Below are positions 18,765 to 29,176 of a stretch of 64,000 bases of DNA, piece after piece. The stretch is from Flavobacteriales bacterium 34_180_T64 (GTDB lineage: Bacteria; Bacteroidota; Bacteroidia; Flavobacteriales; Flavobacteriaceae): assembly GCA_002162765.1 (NCBI GenBank), contig MAAR01000002.1:56169-120168 (forward strand), given 5' to 3'. A model generated the notes under the pieces. The model saw only the letters and a program-made list of their open reading frames with translations, did no database searches and was not told where the DNA came from. Every line of letters begins with the position of its first letter. Position 1 is the first letter of the stretch. Position numbers and translations under genes: made by a program.

Positions 18765-18772
18765 CAAAAGTA
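18765..18772 (-). promoter_or_regulatory. Bacteroidota-type -7 element for the bamD operon
   Basis: The minus strand reads TACTTTTG, matching TAnnTTTG, 18 bases upstream of the bamD ATG. A weak ATTG lies 24 bases further upstream as a possible -33 element. Confidence 0.45.
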
Positions 18773-18870
18773 CGTATTAATAACGTATAATAAAAACAAT
18801 TATTTTATGCTAAATTAATCCTAGAATCTAGTAATAACTTAGCTTTATATTAACTTTAACTTTTTTCGTT

Positions 18871-19749
18871 CTAACTGAGTTGTTGTACCTCTTTTTTTAT
18901 TTTAGCTTTTAGTGTATTTGACGCCTTAACTAATGGCAATCTAACAGCTGAAGTCGAAAGTTCTAACGCTTCAAAAACAGCCTTAATTCCTGCAGGATTA
19001 TTCTCCTCAAAAATATAATTGACCATGTCCATTAATTCAAAATGAATGGCATATGCATCTTTAGCTTTTCCTTCCAAACCTAAACGAATCATCTGAGAAA
19101 ATTTACTAGGCAGTGCTTGGCCAATTACAGAAATAACACCTGATCCACCTGCTAATACCACTCCTAATGCCAAATCATCATCCCCTGAAATTATCAAAAA
19201 CTCATTTGGCTTATTTCTAAGTAGTTGTAAATATTGATTTATATCATTACTCGCTTCTTTTACAGCAATTATATTTTCAAAATCGCGCGCCAATCGTAAG
19301 GTTGTTGTTGGCAACATATTTGAAGACGTTCTACCAGGCACATTATACAAAATAATAGGCCTAGGCGACACATTAGCTATTGCTTTAAAATGCTGATATA
19401 CGCCTTCTTGAGTTGGCTTACTATAATAAGGAGAAACAGACAAAATAGCATCGATCTGACTTAAATCTGAAGATTGTATTTCTTCAATTACTTGCGCTGT
19501 ATTATTACCGCCTATTCCCAAAACCAATGGCAATCGCCCTTGATTAACACGCGCAATAGTTTGAATAATTTTTCTTTTTTCTTCACTTGTTATTGTGGCA
19601 CTTTCACCAGTCGTACCACTTATTACCAAGTAATCTGTTCCATTATCAATGTTATAATTCACAATGGCTTCGAGTGCATTATAATCGATGCTTAAATCTT
19701 CTAAAAATGGAGTAATTAAAGCAACTCCTGTACCTTGAAATTCGGACAT
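18871..19749 (-). CDS. dapA: 4-hydroxy-tetrahydrodipicolinate synthase
   Basis: A 292-residue aldolase-superfamily enzyme that condenses pyruvate with aspartate semialdehyde at the entry to lysine and diaminopimelate synthesis. The Schiff-base lysine is Lys164 in IAVKEASND. Tyr135 in LYNVPGRTSSN and the Thr46-Thr47 pair in SGTTGES complete the catalytic triad region. GDDDLALGVVLAGGSGVIS is the pyruvate-binding glycine-rich loop. The ATG shares its base with the end of the upstream DUF6913 gene, so the two are probably co-transcribed. DapF of the same pathway is encoded at 45669-46448. Confidence 0.96.
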   Translation of the reverse strand: MSEFQGTGVALITPFLEDLSIDYNALEAIVNYNIDNGTDYLVISGTTGESATITSEEKRKIIQTIARVNQGRLPLVLGIGGNNTAQVIEEIQSSDLSQIDAILSVSPYYSKPTQEGVYQHFKAIANVSPRPIILYNVPGRTSSNMLPTTTLRLARDFENIIAVKEASNDINQYLQLLRNKPNEFLIISGDDDLALGVVLAGGSGVISVIGQALPSKFSQMIRLGLEGKAKDAYAIHFELMDMVNYIFEENNPAGIKAVFEALELSTSAVRLPLVKASNTLKAKIKKEVQQLS

Positions 19750-20267
19750 TAAATTTTATTTAAAACGGTTAAATATTTTTTTAATTCATTCATGAATATT
19801 GAAAACTTATTTGGTTTAACGTCGATAATTAAATCATACAATCGATGATCATTATTTGACAAACCAATTTTGAAATTTGCATTTGAAGCGGCTGACATTA
19901 AATTGAGTTGTAAAACATCTTTCTTATAATAGCTAATAAGCGCATCAAATTCTGTATTAATAAACGTCTCTAATTCTGTATTTAAAATTTTGCCTTTCCA
20001 GCCAAAATCTTTTGGATTAAAATAGCTATCCCAAAGCTGATTCACTCCTTTTTCATCTTCAACAAAGGCGATTACTTTTGTCTTATTAGGTGGTATTCCA
20101 AGGGCCTTTAAACTAACCCTAAAGGTCTCAAAATCAGAAAATTCACTTAAATTCAAAATAACACCAATTGAATTTATCTTTTTACTGCTTACCGCTACTT
20201 TTCTAGCATTTAACAGTTTGTTGATATATTTATGGTTTGATTTTTCTCTAAATGCCTTTAAAATCAT
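19749..20267 (-). CDS. DUF6913 family protein
   Basis: A 172-residue cytoplasmic protein without signal or membrane segments. Its opening MILKAFREKSNHKYINKLL and the internal NPKDFGWKGKI and ISYYKKDVLQLNLMSA are characteristic of the Bacteroidota family DUF6913. It is found next to dapA in related genomes, as here, where the genes abut. The function is unknown. The conserved pairing with dapA hints at a housekeeping role but does not define one. Confidence 0.75.
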   Translation of the reverse strand: MILKAFREKSNHKYINKLLNARKVAVSSKKINSIGVILNLSEFSDFETFRVSLKALGIPPNKTKVIAFVEDEKGVNQLWDSYFNPKDFGWKGKILNTELETFINTEFDALISYYKKDVLQLNLMSAASNANFKIGLSNNDHRLYDLIIDVKPNKFSIFMNELKKYLTVLNKI

Positions 20268-20285
20268 TTATATTTATACTTTATA

Positions 20286-20293
20286 CAAATGTA
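20286..20293 (-). promoter_or_regulatory. Bacteroidota-type -7 element for DUF6913-dapA
   Basis: The minus strand reads TACATTTG, a full TAnnTTTG match, 19 bases before the ATG of the DUF6913 gene in the divergent intergenic region. No clear -33 element. Confidence 0.45.
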
Positions 20294-20337
20294 GTAAAAG
20301 TGACTACATGTTATTGTTAACTTTTCATAATAATCAA

Positions 20338-21096
20338 ATGAATATTAAACACCTTTTTCTAATTGCTTTTATCACCTTACTTGGATCCTGTAAACAAGAC
20401 TCGCATCTATATAAAATAGAAGGTAAGCAAGTCCCAATTTCGGATAGTTTAGAATCAAAAGCGGAAATTGATTCTTATATAAAACCCTATAGAGAAAACC
20501 TGGAGAAAAACATGAGTACTGTATTAGCCTATTCTGTTGATACCTATTCTAAGCGTGATGGCGAATTAAATACAGCGATAGGAAATTTAATGGCTGACGC
20601 TGTTTATGAAGAATCTAATCCAATTTTTAACAAAAGAACAGGAAAAAACATTGATTTTGTCCTCCTGAATCATGGCGGAATAAGATCTATCATGTCAAAA
20701 GGTGATGTTATAACACGAACTGCCTACGAACTTATGCCATTTGATAATTCTGTAGTTGTAGTTGAATTACGCAGTGCTCAGGTAAAAGAATTAATTGAAT
20801 ATTTAGCAAGAGCAAAACGCGCACATCCAATTTCAAGATTAAAAATAGTTTTGGATAAGGACTATGGTATCAATTCTGCCTTTGTCAATAATAAGCCTCT
20901 CGATAATACTAAAATATATAATGTAGCAACGAACGATTATTTATATAATGGTGGAGATCATATGGACTTTTTTAAAACGAATGACAGTCTACATGTCTTA
21001 AATTATAAAATCAGAAATGTACTGTTAGATTATTTTGAAAAGAAAGACACTTTGAATCCTGTTATAGACGACCGTTTTATTCAGATAAAAAATTAA
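20338..21096 (+). CDS. Lipoprotein with 5'-nucleotidase C-terminal domain
   Basis: A 252-residue protein corresponding to the C-terminal (substrate-binding) half of UshA-type 5'-nucleotidases. I chose the ATG at 20338 because it starts a lipoprotein signal, MNIKHLFLIAFITLLGSC (lipid Cys18), and avoids overlap with the divergent DUF6913 gene; the reading frame is open back to 20218. The domain shows NLMADAVYE, DFVLLNHGGIRS and GDVITRTAYELMPFDN, the usual nucleoside-binding signatures, and ends with NDYLYNGGDHMDFF. The catalytic metallophosphatase half is encoded by the next gene, 4 bases downstream. Confidence 0.9.
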   Translation: MNIKHLFLIAFITLLGSCKQDSHLYKIEGKQVPISDSLESKAEIDSYIKPYRENLEKNMSTVLAYSVDTYSKRDGELNTAIGNLMADAVYEESNPIFNKRTGKNIDFVLLNHGGIRSIMSKGDVITRTAYELMPFDNSVVVVELRSAQVKELIEYLARAKRAHPISRLKIVLDKDYGINSAFVNNKPLDNTKIYNVATNDYLYNGGDHMDFFKTNDSLHVLNYKIRNVLLDYFEKKDTLNPVIDDRFIQIKN

Positions 21097-21100
21097 GCAA

Positions 21101-22012
21101 ATGAAAAGAAGAGAATTTATTCAACATACCGCTGCAGCTTCTGCATTAATCGGTCTTGGCGGACTAGGCTTGCAATCCTTTTCAGCAGCTTCCAAAAAAA
21201 TAACAATACTACATACCAATGACGTTCATAGTCATATTGATCCTTTTGGACCAGAAGACGGCAGAAATGCCAATATGGGTGGCGTAGCAAGACGTGCTAG
21301 CTTAATTGACGCGATTAGAAAAGAAAATACGAATACGCTTTTACTTGATGCAGGAGATATATTTCAAGGCACACCATATTTTAATTTTTATGGAGGTGAA
21401 CTTGAATTTAAACTTATGAGCATGCTTAACTATGACTTAGCGACAATTGGGAATCATGATTTTGACAATAGTATTGACGGCCTGTATGCACAGCTTCCTC
21501 ATGCACAATTTGAATTTGTCTCAGCAAATTATGATTTTTCAAATACTATATTAAATACGCATGTAAAACCTTATAAAACATTTATTAAGGATGGAATTAA
21601 AATAGGTGTTTTTGGTTTGGGTGTTGAACTCGATGGTTTAGTTGATAAGAAAATGTACAAAGAGACTACATATTTAGATCCTACAGAAGCAGCACAAGAA
21701 ATGACTAGAATACTTAAGGAAGATGAGCAATGCGACTTAATTATTTGTTTGTCTCATCTCGGTTACAATTATAGTAATAGACCCGAAAGAATTAGTGATT
21801 TAAAACTTGCTGGCACTACCAAACATATAGACCTTATTATCGGCGGGCATACGCATACATTTTTAAAGAAACCTACGGTAATGAAAAACCTCGATGGTGA
21901 AAACATGTTGGTTAATCAGGTTGGATGCTATGGTATTAACTTAGGGAAAATTGATTTTTACTTTGATGCAGATAAAAACAAATCGGCCAATGGCGTCTCG
22001 ATTATAGTTTAA
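21101..22012 (+). CDS. Metallophosphatase, N-terminal half of a split 5'-nucleotidase
   Basis: A 303-residue calcineurin-type phosphoesterase. The N-terminus MKRREFIQHTAAASALIGLGG resembles a Tat-dependent signal, although the twin-arginine is placed early and followed by EF rather than the canonical SRRxFLK. Metal-ligand motifs are TNDVHSHIDP, DAGDIFQG, GNHDFDNS, CLSHLGYN and GGHTHTF. These are the five blocks of the UshA catalytic domain. No C-terminal 5'-nucleotidase domain is present; that domain is the preceding gene. The two products probably work together outside the inner membrane to hydrolyse nucleotides. Confidence 0.92.
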   Translation: MKRREFIQHTAAASALIGLGGLGLQSFSAASKKITILHTNDVHSHIDPFGPEDGRNANMGGVARRASLIDAIRKENTNTLLLDAGDIFQGTPYFNFYGGELEFKLMSMLNYDLATIGNHDFDNSIDGLYAQLPHAQFEFVSANYDFSNTILNTHVKPYKTFIKDGIKIGVFGLGVELDGLVDKKMYKETTYLDPTEAAQEMTRILKEDEQCDLIICLSHLGYNYSNRPERISDLKLAGTTKHIDLIIGGHTHTFLKKPTVMKNLDGENMLVNQVGCYGINLGKIDFYFDADKNKSANGVSIIV

Positions 22013-22018
22013 AACTAG

Positions 22019-22774
22019 TTATGCAATCAAATTCTCGGAAGCTTCTACCCTTTTAGACTTAATGATATATTTATCTTTTGTTTTCCTATGATGATTTGTC
22101 ACATATACAAACAATAAAGCGAACCCAACCAAATGCAATACTTTGTCAAAAAGTTCGAACAACCAGTAATACACATATAGTTGATTTACAAAATACAATA
22201 CATCTGAAAACAGAAAACAAAAAGACATTGCTAAAAAAATGATGGATTGCTTACTCTCATTACTTAAATAAACCGCGAATGCCAAGAAACCCATACATAA
22301 TAAAGAAATTCCTCGAGCGACAATCAATACCAAATTAATTCTATCTATCATACTGCTTTGAACTACATCGTAAAGCACATAAAGAAAGTAGGAATTCAGA
22401 ATGAAAATTAAAATTAAATACAAACTAACGATGCCCTCAAACTTTACCCGTTTGAATTTTCCTAGGAGCACAAAAATCAGGAATAAATAACTTGCAATAT
22501 AAAGAACCATCGACAATTGTAACGTAACGGCACTAAAATTAAATACATCAAATGCATCACCTAAAAAGAAACACACAAAAATCATGAAAAACACATTTGC
22601 CATATATTTCATTTTATGAAAATACATAACTAAAAAAATGGGAATCACTATAAGTTTGGAAACTTTAAACAGCGTTGTGTTTTCATCAAATACTACATAA
22701 ATATTAATACATAAGATTAGGAATAAAACAATAATTAAGGATCGATAACGACCAATTTTTTTTAGGAGCTCCAT
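22019..22774 (-). CDS. Multi-spanning membrane protein, YhhN-like or unknown
   Basis: The open frame reaches 22861 from a TTG, but the ATG at 22774 (MELLKKIGRYRSL) is a more natural start, giving 251 residues; another ATG lies at 22786. The protein is almost entirely hydrophobic, with about seven or eight predicted membrane helices and a basic tail (KIIKSKRVEASENLIA). The pattern of helices and the central FCFLFSDVLYF, resembling the S/D motif of YhhN/TMEM86 lysoplasmalogenases, suggest that family, but I am not certain. Its C-terminus resembles that of the membrane protein ending at 23294. Confidence 0.6.
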   Translation of the reverse strand: MELLKKIGRYRSLIIVLFLILCINIYVVFDENTTLFKVSKLIVIPIFLVMYFHKMKYMANVFFMIFVCFFLGDAFDVFNFSAVTLQLSMVLYIASYLFLIFVLLGKFKRVKFEGIVSLYLILIFILNSYFLYVLYDVVQSSMIDRINLVLIVARGISLLCMGFLAFAVYLSNESKQSIIFLAMSFCFLFSDVLYFVNQLYVYYWLFELFDKVLHLVGFALLFVYVTNHHRKTKDKYIIKSKRVEASENLIA

Positions 22775-22915
22775 GATATTCAACATAAGTAGGCACTGCA
22801 ATATAGGTATTTTATCGATAAATAAGTGCTTTTTATCGATTTTATTTAAAGTTTTGTACAATAATCAAAGGATTCGCAATTAATATCGTCTAATCCTCTA
22901 TTTAAGTAAATAAAC

Positions 22916-23305
22916 ATGAAAAAGTACGTCCCTTTATTTTTGAGACTTTGTATTGCAATTATACTTATCCAAACCTTAAGATTTAAGTTTACAGCACATC
23001 CTGATAGCGTATATATATTTACAAAAGTTGGCTTAGAACCTTATGGTCGAATTGCAATTGGAGTTATAGAATTAATTGCTGGAATATTACTAATTTACAA
23101 AAAGACAACTTGGTTGGGAGCAGTTTTAACTATGGGAGTTATTGGAGGCGCCATTATGATGCATTTAACGCAATTGGGCATTCAAATTAACAATGATGGC
23201 GGTATTCTTTTTGGCACGGCAGTTTTGACATTTACATTAGCTTCACTTGTATTATTTATATATCGAAAAGACATCCCTTGGTCAAGCAAAAAACTAAGCT
23301 TTTAA
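22916..23305 (+). CDS. DoxX-like small membrane protein
   Basis: A 129-residue protein with four predicted membrane helices. MKKYVPLFLRLCIAIILIQTL, the FKFTAHPDS loop, and a second helix GVIELIAGILLIY with Glu and Gly fit the DoxX/DoxD-like superfamily. The biochemical role of most DoxX proteins is unclear. It lies between two larger membrane-protein genes on the opposite strand and overlaps the stop region of the second by 12 bases. Confidence 0.65.
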   Translation: MKKYVPLFLRLCIAIILIQTLRFKFTAHPDSVYIFTKVGLEPYGRIAIGVIELIAGILLIYKKTTWLGAVLTMGVIGGAIMMHLTQLGIQINNDGGILFGTAVLTFTLASLVLFIYRKDIPWSSKKLSF

Positions 23306-24034
23306 ATTTTCACTTTGACTAATAGGTCTATACTCTTTTTCTTCATGATTGAGTCTTGCCTGTAAATAGAAGAACAAGAAGGCAATTACTAATAACAACG
23401 AGCACAGCACATTTAAAAAGTTAATTTCTGAGATATAGAAATAAGCCAATTGGATCACTTCAGAGAAAACAATAAATATAGATCCAACTAACAAATTCAT
23501 TGATTTTTTATCATCTCTATATATATAATTAATAAGGGCAAGCGACAATAGTAACATAATCACTGCATTATACAGAAATTCTAAGGCATATTCATTATAT
23601 GAAAGTTGACCGCGTGTTGTACTAGTTACAATTAAAACACAGAACACATCTAAAACAAGTAAAATAATTATATGCAATGGAAATTTAGTAACAACTTCCC
23701 TAATATTCATGGTTTTTAACACTTGAATAATCAAAAAGATATATGATAAAATATATAAACCATTTCCTATATAGTAGAAGTAATCTATAGAGTCAAAATC
23801 TAATAATATAAACCAACTAGTAAAATTAAGGATTTCCGAAATAGTAAAAGTAACTAAGAACATAAAAAAGTAGAAACGTTTAGTTTTAACAGTATGACAA
23901 TACAATGCCGTAAGAAAGAACAACAGTAACGTTCTTGCTCCTGCCGCTTCTATTTCGTACTGCAGTAATTGTAGACTTAAAAAAACAATACTCAGAAGTA
24001 CTAAAATCGCTATTAAAACTTTTTTTAATTGCAT
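23294..24034 (-). CDS. Multi-spanning membrane protein of unknown function
   Basis: A 246-residue, very hydrophobic protein with about eight predicted helices starting from MQLKKVLIAILVLL and ending in a short charged tail EEKEYRPISQSENLKA. The tail resembles the SENLIA tail of the membrane protein at 22019-22774. Both have similar length and organisation, so they may be distant paralogues. IFIVFSEVIQLAYF occupies the place of the FLFSDVLYF segment of the other. The function is not recognised; a YhhN-like enzyme is possible. Confidence 0.6.
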   Translation of the reverse strand: MQLKKVLIAILVLLSIVFLSLQLLQYEIEAAGARTLLLFFLTALYCHTVKTKRFYFFMFLVTFTISEILNFTSWFILLDFDSIDYFYYIGNGLYILSYIFLIIQVLKTMNIREVVTKFPLHIIILLVLDVFCVLIVTSTTRGQLSYNEYALEFLYNAVIMLLLSLALINYIYRDDKKSMNLLVGSIFIVFSEVIQLAYFYISEINFLNVLCSLLLVIAFLFFYLQARLNHEEKEYRPISQSENLKA

Positions 24035-24126
24035 TTATACTTATTTATAAGACAAATATAAATAAAATTTACAATTAAACGAATAAAAATGCATTTAATC
24101 GATATAAAAATACACTTTGTAGGAAA

Positions 24127-26148
<2,022 letters not shown>

Positions 26149-26181
26149 TTACTTTATATTTAAAGCATCTAATATACTAAA

Positions 26182-28443
26182 ATGCTTATCAAGAAAATAG
26201 TGGTCTGGTTTGTTTTTATCAGCTTTTTATTCAGTTGTAAAGACGGTAAAATTCAGCAGATTAAAACACAAATTATTCCTGTTCCTTCAAATCAGGAAAT
26301 TATTAAAGGGAGCTTTGAATTAAATAATACTTCAGGATTATCTTTTGATTCGGAGTTTAAAGTCTCAGCAGCGTTTCTAAAAGCGTTTATTGAAGATGGA
26401 AGTTCCATAACACTCAAAGAAAACAATGTTATATCATTTATTAAAGATTCGACTATTAATCATTCTGAAGGCTATAAATTAGAGGTTACACCTAAGTCTA
26501 TTGAAATTCGAGCCAAAACGGATCATGGTGCTTTTTATGCAGTACAATCAGTAAGGCAACTGCTTCCAACTGAGTTTGAAAATGGAACTTTTTCTGATAA
26601 AAAAGTTCTTATCCCTTGTATTACTATTAAAGATGAACCTCAATTTACATATAGAGGAATGCATCTAGACGTTGGCAGACATTTATTTTCAGTAGATTTT
26701 ATAAAAAAATATATTGATGCATTGGCTATGCTAAAAATGAACACCTTTCATTGGCACTTAACAGAAGATCAAGGTTGGCGCATCGAAATAAAAAAATATC
26801 CAAAACTACAGGAAATAGCAGCCTATAGAAATGAAACTTTAATTGGTCATTACAACACTCAGCCACAATTATTTGATAGCAAAAAATATGGAGGTTATTA
26901 TACACAAGAAGAGATCAAAGATGTGGTTGCTTATGCACAAGAACGATTTGTTACTATAATTCCAGAAATAGAACTTCCAGGGCATTCTCAAGCAGCCATA
27001 GCGGCATATCCTGAATTAGGCTGTACAGGAGAACAAGTTGATGTTGCTACCAAATGGGGTGTTTTTGATGACATCTATTGTTCAAAAGACGCGTCGTTTG
27101 ATTTTCTCGAAAATGTATTGGATGAAGTCTTAGAATTATTCCCGAGTACATATATTCATATTGGTGGCGATGAAGCACCTAAAACAAGATGGAAAACATG
27201 CAACGATTGCCAGAATAGAATTGCTTCAGAAGGCTTAAAAGGTGAACACGAATTGCAGAATTATTTTATTACACGAATAGAACAATACCTCAACAGTAAA
27301 GGACGCCAAATAATAGGCTGGGATGAAATATTAGAAGGTGGACTCGCTCCTAATGCATCAGTCATGTCTTGGCGAGGAACGAATGGCGCCATAGAAGCTG
27401 CAAAAAAAGGACATCAGGTGATAATGACTCCAACGTCGCATTGCTATTTTGATTATTATCAATCTGATAATGAAAATGAACCAATAGCTATTGGAGGTTA
27501 TCTGCCTTTGGAAAAAGTGTACGAATTTAATCCTATCCCTGAGGGTTTAACTAGCGATGAATCAAAATTCATCCTTGGTGCACAAGGCAATCTTTGGACC
27601 GAATACATGTCCACTGAAGCACAAGTTGAATATATGGCATTTCCTCGTATGATTGCTATGAGTGAAGTCGTTTGGTCATCTTCAGAATCTAAAAACTATC
27701 CCGATTTCATATCGCGTTTAGAGCAGTTTCATAAACGTTTGGATACCTTACAGATTAATTATGCGAATCATTTATATGAAGTTGAAGGCGAGCTAAAATC
27801 AGAAGGTTATCAACTTAAAACACTAACAAAAGATAAAACAATTAGATATACATTGGATAGTTCTGAACCTAAACTACATTCAGAATTATATGAGAAGCCA
27901 ATTCCTATTGATAAAAGTACTACGATTAAGGCGGCCGTATTTAATTCTGGAAAACAATTAGGATCAACATTCGTACAAAGTATCAATTACCATAAAGCTA
28001 TTGATCAAAACATTTCGATAAATATTGAACCCAACGCGGCTTATTCAGGAAGTGGTGCTTCGGGATTAATTAATGGAATTAGCGGAAGCAATTCACGTTA
28101 TGGCGATAAAGAATGGTTGGGGTTTTGGGGAGAGGATCTAGTTATCACTTTAAATTTTGAGTCCGAAACTTCGATTAACGAAATAAAGACACGTTTTCAC
28201 AATGGAAATGGACAATGGATTTATGCACCAAAAACAATTCTAGTTAAATTTGATAATGGAGAATTCAGTGAATATGATTTGAATGCTTCAGATGAATTAA
28301 TTAAAAATTGGACTATGAATTTTAATTCCATAGCTGCGAAACAAATCACATTGAGCATTCCGAATTTTGGAAAAATCCCAGAAGGAAACCAAGGATCAGG
28401 TCACAAAGCATGGACGTTTATTGATGAGATTATAATTAATTAA
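26182..28443 (+). CDS. Lipoprotein beta-N-acetylhexosaminidase, GH20
   Basis: A 753-residue lipoprotein. The signal MLIKKIVVWFVFISFLFSC places a lipid Cys at residue 19. A GH20b domain (about 30-150) precedes the TIM-barrel catalytic domain (about 155-510) with FTYRGMHLDVGRH, FHWHLTEDQGWR and the catalytic pair Asp330-Glu331 in HIGGDEAPK. A chitobiase-type C-terminal domain (TIRYTLDSSEPK) and a final beta-sandwich of F5/8 type C appearance (about 630-753) follow. It removes terminal GlcNAc or GalNAc from glycans at the cell surface or in the periplasm. It is first in a gene run with CutC, a PNGase F-like protein and GH2. Confidence 0.93.
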   Translation: MLIKKIVVWFVFISFLFSCKDGKIQQIKTQIIPVPSNQEIIKGSFELNNTSGLSFDSEFKVSAAFLKAFIEDGSSITLKENNVISFIKDSTINHSEGYKLEVTPKSIEIRAKTDHGAFYAVQSVRQLLPTEFENGTFSDKKVLIPCITIKDEPQFTYRGMHLDVGRHLFSVDFIKKYIDALAMLKMNTFHWHLTEDQGWRIEIKKYPKLQEIAAYRNETLIGHYNTQPQLFDSKKYGGYYTQEEIKDVVAYAQERFVTIIPEIELPGHSQAAIAAYPELGCTGEQVDVATKWGVFDDIYCSKDASFDFLENVLDEVLELFPSTYIHIGGDEAPKTRWKTCNDCQNRIASEGLKGEHELQNYFITRIEQYLNSKGRQIIGWDEILEGGLAPNASVMSWRGTNGAIEAAKKGHQVIMTPTSHCYFDYYQSDNENEPIAIGGYLPLEKVYEFNPIPEGLTSDESKFILGAQGNLWTEYMSTEAQVEYMAFPRMIAMSEVVWSSSESKNYPDFISRLEQFHKRLDTLQINYANHLYEVEGELKSEGYQLKTLTKDKTIRYTLDSSEPKLHSELYEKPIPIDKSTTIKAAVFNSGKQLGSTFVQSINYHKAIDQNISINIEPNAAYSGSGASGLINGISGSNSRYGDKEWLGFWGEDLVITLNFESETSINEIKTRFHNGNGQWIYAPKTILVKFDNGEFSEYDLNASDELIKNWTMNFNSIAAKQITLSIPNFGKIPEGNQGSGHKAWTFIDEIIIN

Positions 28444-28444
28444 T

Positions 28445-29176
28445 ATGATATTAGAAATCTGTGCTAGCAATTACCAATCGGCTATGAATGCTCAAGAAGC
28501 TGGTGCCCATCGCATTGAATTATGTAGTGAATTGGCAGTTGGAGGTATTACGCCAAGCTATGGGTTATTGAAACAAGTTTTAGACACAATTTCAATTCCA
28601 GTGTGTGTGCTTATCAGACCTAGAAGTGGAAATTTCACCTATTCAGATGCTGAATTTGATATTATGAAGCGAGACATTCAACTGTGTAAAGATTTGGGAT
28701 GCGCTGGGATTGTCTCTGGCGTTCTTAATACAGATCAAACTATAGATTCGGAGCGTACGAAAGAACTTATTACACTGTCCAAACCATTACCTTTCACTTT
28801 CCATCGCGCTTTCGATTGGACGCCAAATCCTTTAGACGCATTAGAAACTCTTAAGCAATTGAAAATTGAACGCATTCTAACCTCAGGTCAGTCAGAATCA
28901 GCTGAATTAGGGATTGACACTCTTAAAATGCTTAAAGAAGAATCAGGAAATGATCTCACCATTCTTCCAGGTGGAGGTATCAATTCAGAAAATGTGGATG
29001 TATTTAAAACCGCTGGATTTAAAGAAGTTCATGCATCAGCTTCAACTATACAAAATGCAAATAAAACACCAAAAATTAAAATGAATAGTCCAAAATTGTT
29101 CGATGAAACGATAGAACTCTATTCTGACATCGCTAAAATAAAATCCATTCTAAAACAAATCACTCATGAAAATTAA
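28445..29176 (+). CDS. cutC: CutC family protein
   Basis: A 243-residue TIM-barrel protein. MILEICASNYQSAMNAQEAG and HRIELCSELAVGGITPSYG are the diagnostic CutC opening, followed by LIRPRSGNFTYSDAE, FHRAFDW and PGGGINSENV. It was first described as a copper homeostasis protein, but that role is disputed and no copper-binding cluster is evident here. It starts 1 base after the GH20 stop and overlaps the PNGase F-like gene by 11 bases, so it is embedded in a glycan-degradation operon. That placement argues for a role in handling a released sugar or glycosyl-amino acid (inference). Confidence 0.93.
   Translation: MILEICASNYQSAMNAQEAGAHRIELCSELAVGGITPSYGLLKQVLDTISIPVCVLIRPRSGNFTYSDAEFDIMKRDIQLCKDLGCAGIVSGVLNTDQTIDSERTKELITLSKPLPFTFHRAFDWTPNPLDALETLKQLKIERILTSGQSESAELGIDTLKMLKEESGNDLTILPGGGINSENVDVFKTAGFKEVHASASTIQNANKTPKIKMNSPKLFDETIELYSDIAKIKSILKQITHEN

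Noticed and set aside
20218..20337. Longer N-terminus for the 5'-nucleotidase domain lipoprotein
   Set aside because: It would overlap the divergent DUF6913 gene and its promoter and would bury the clear lipoprotein signal that starts at 20338.
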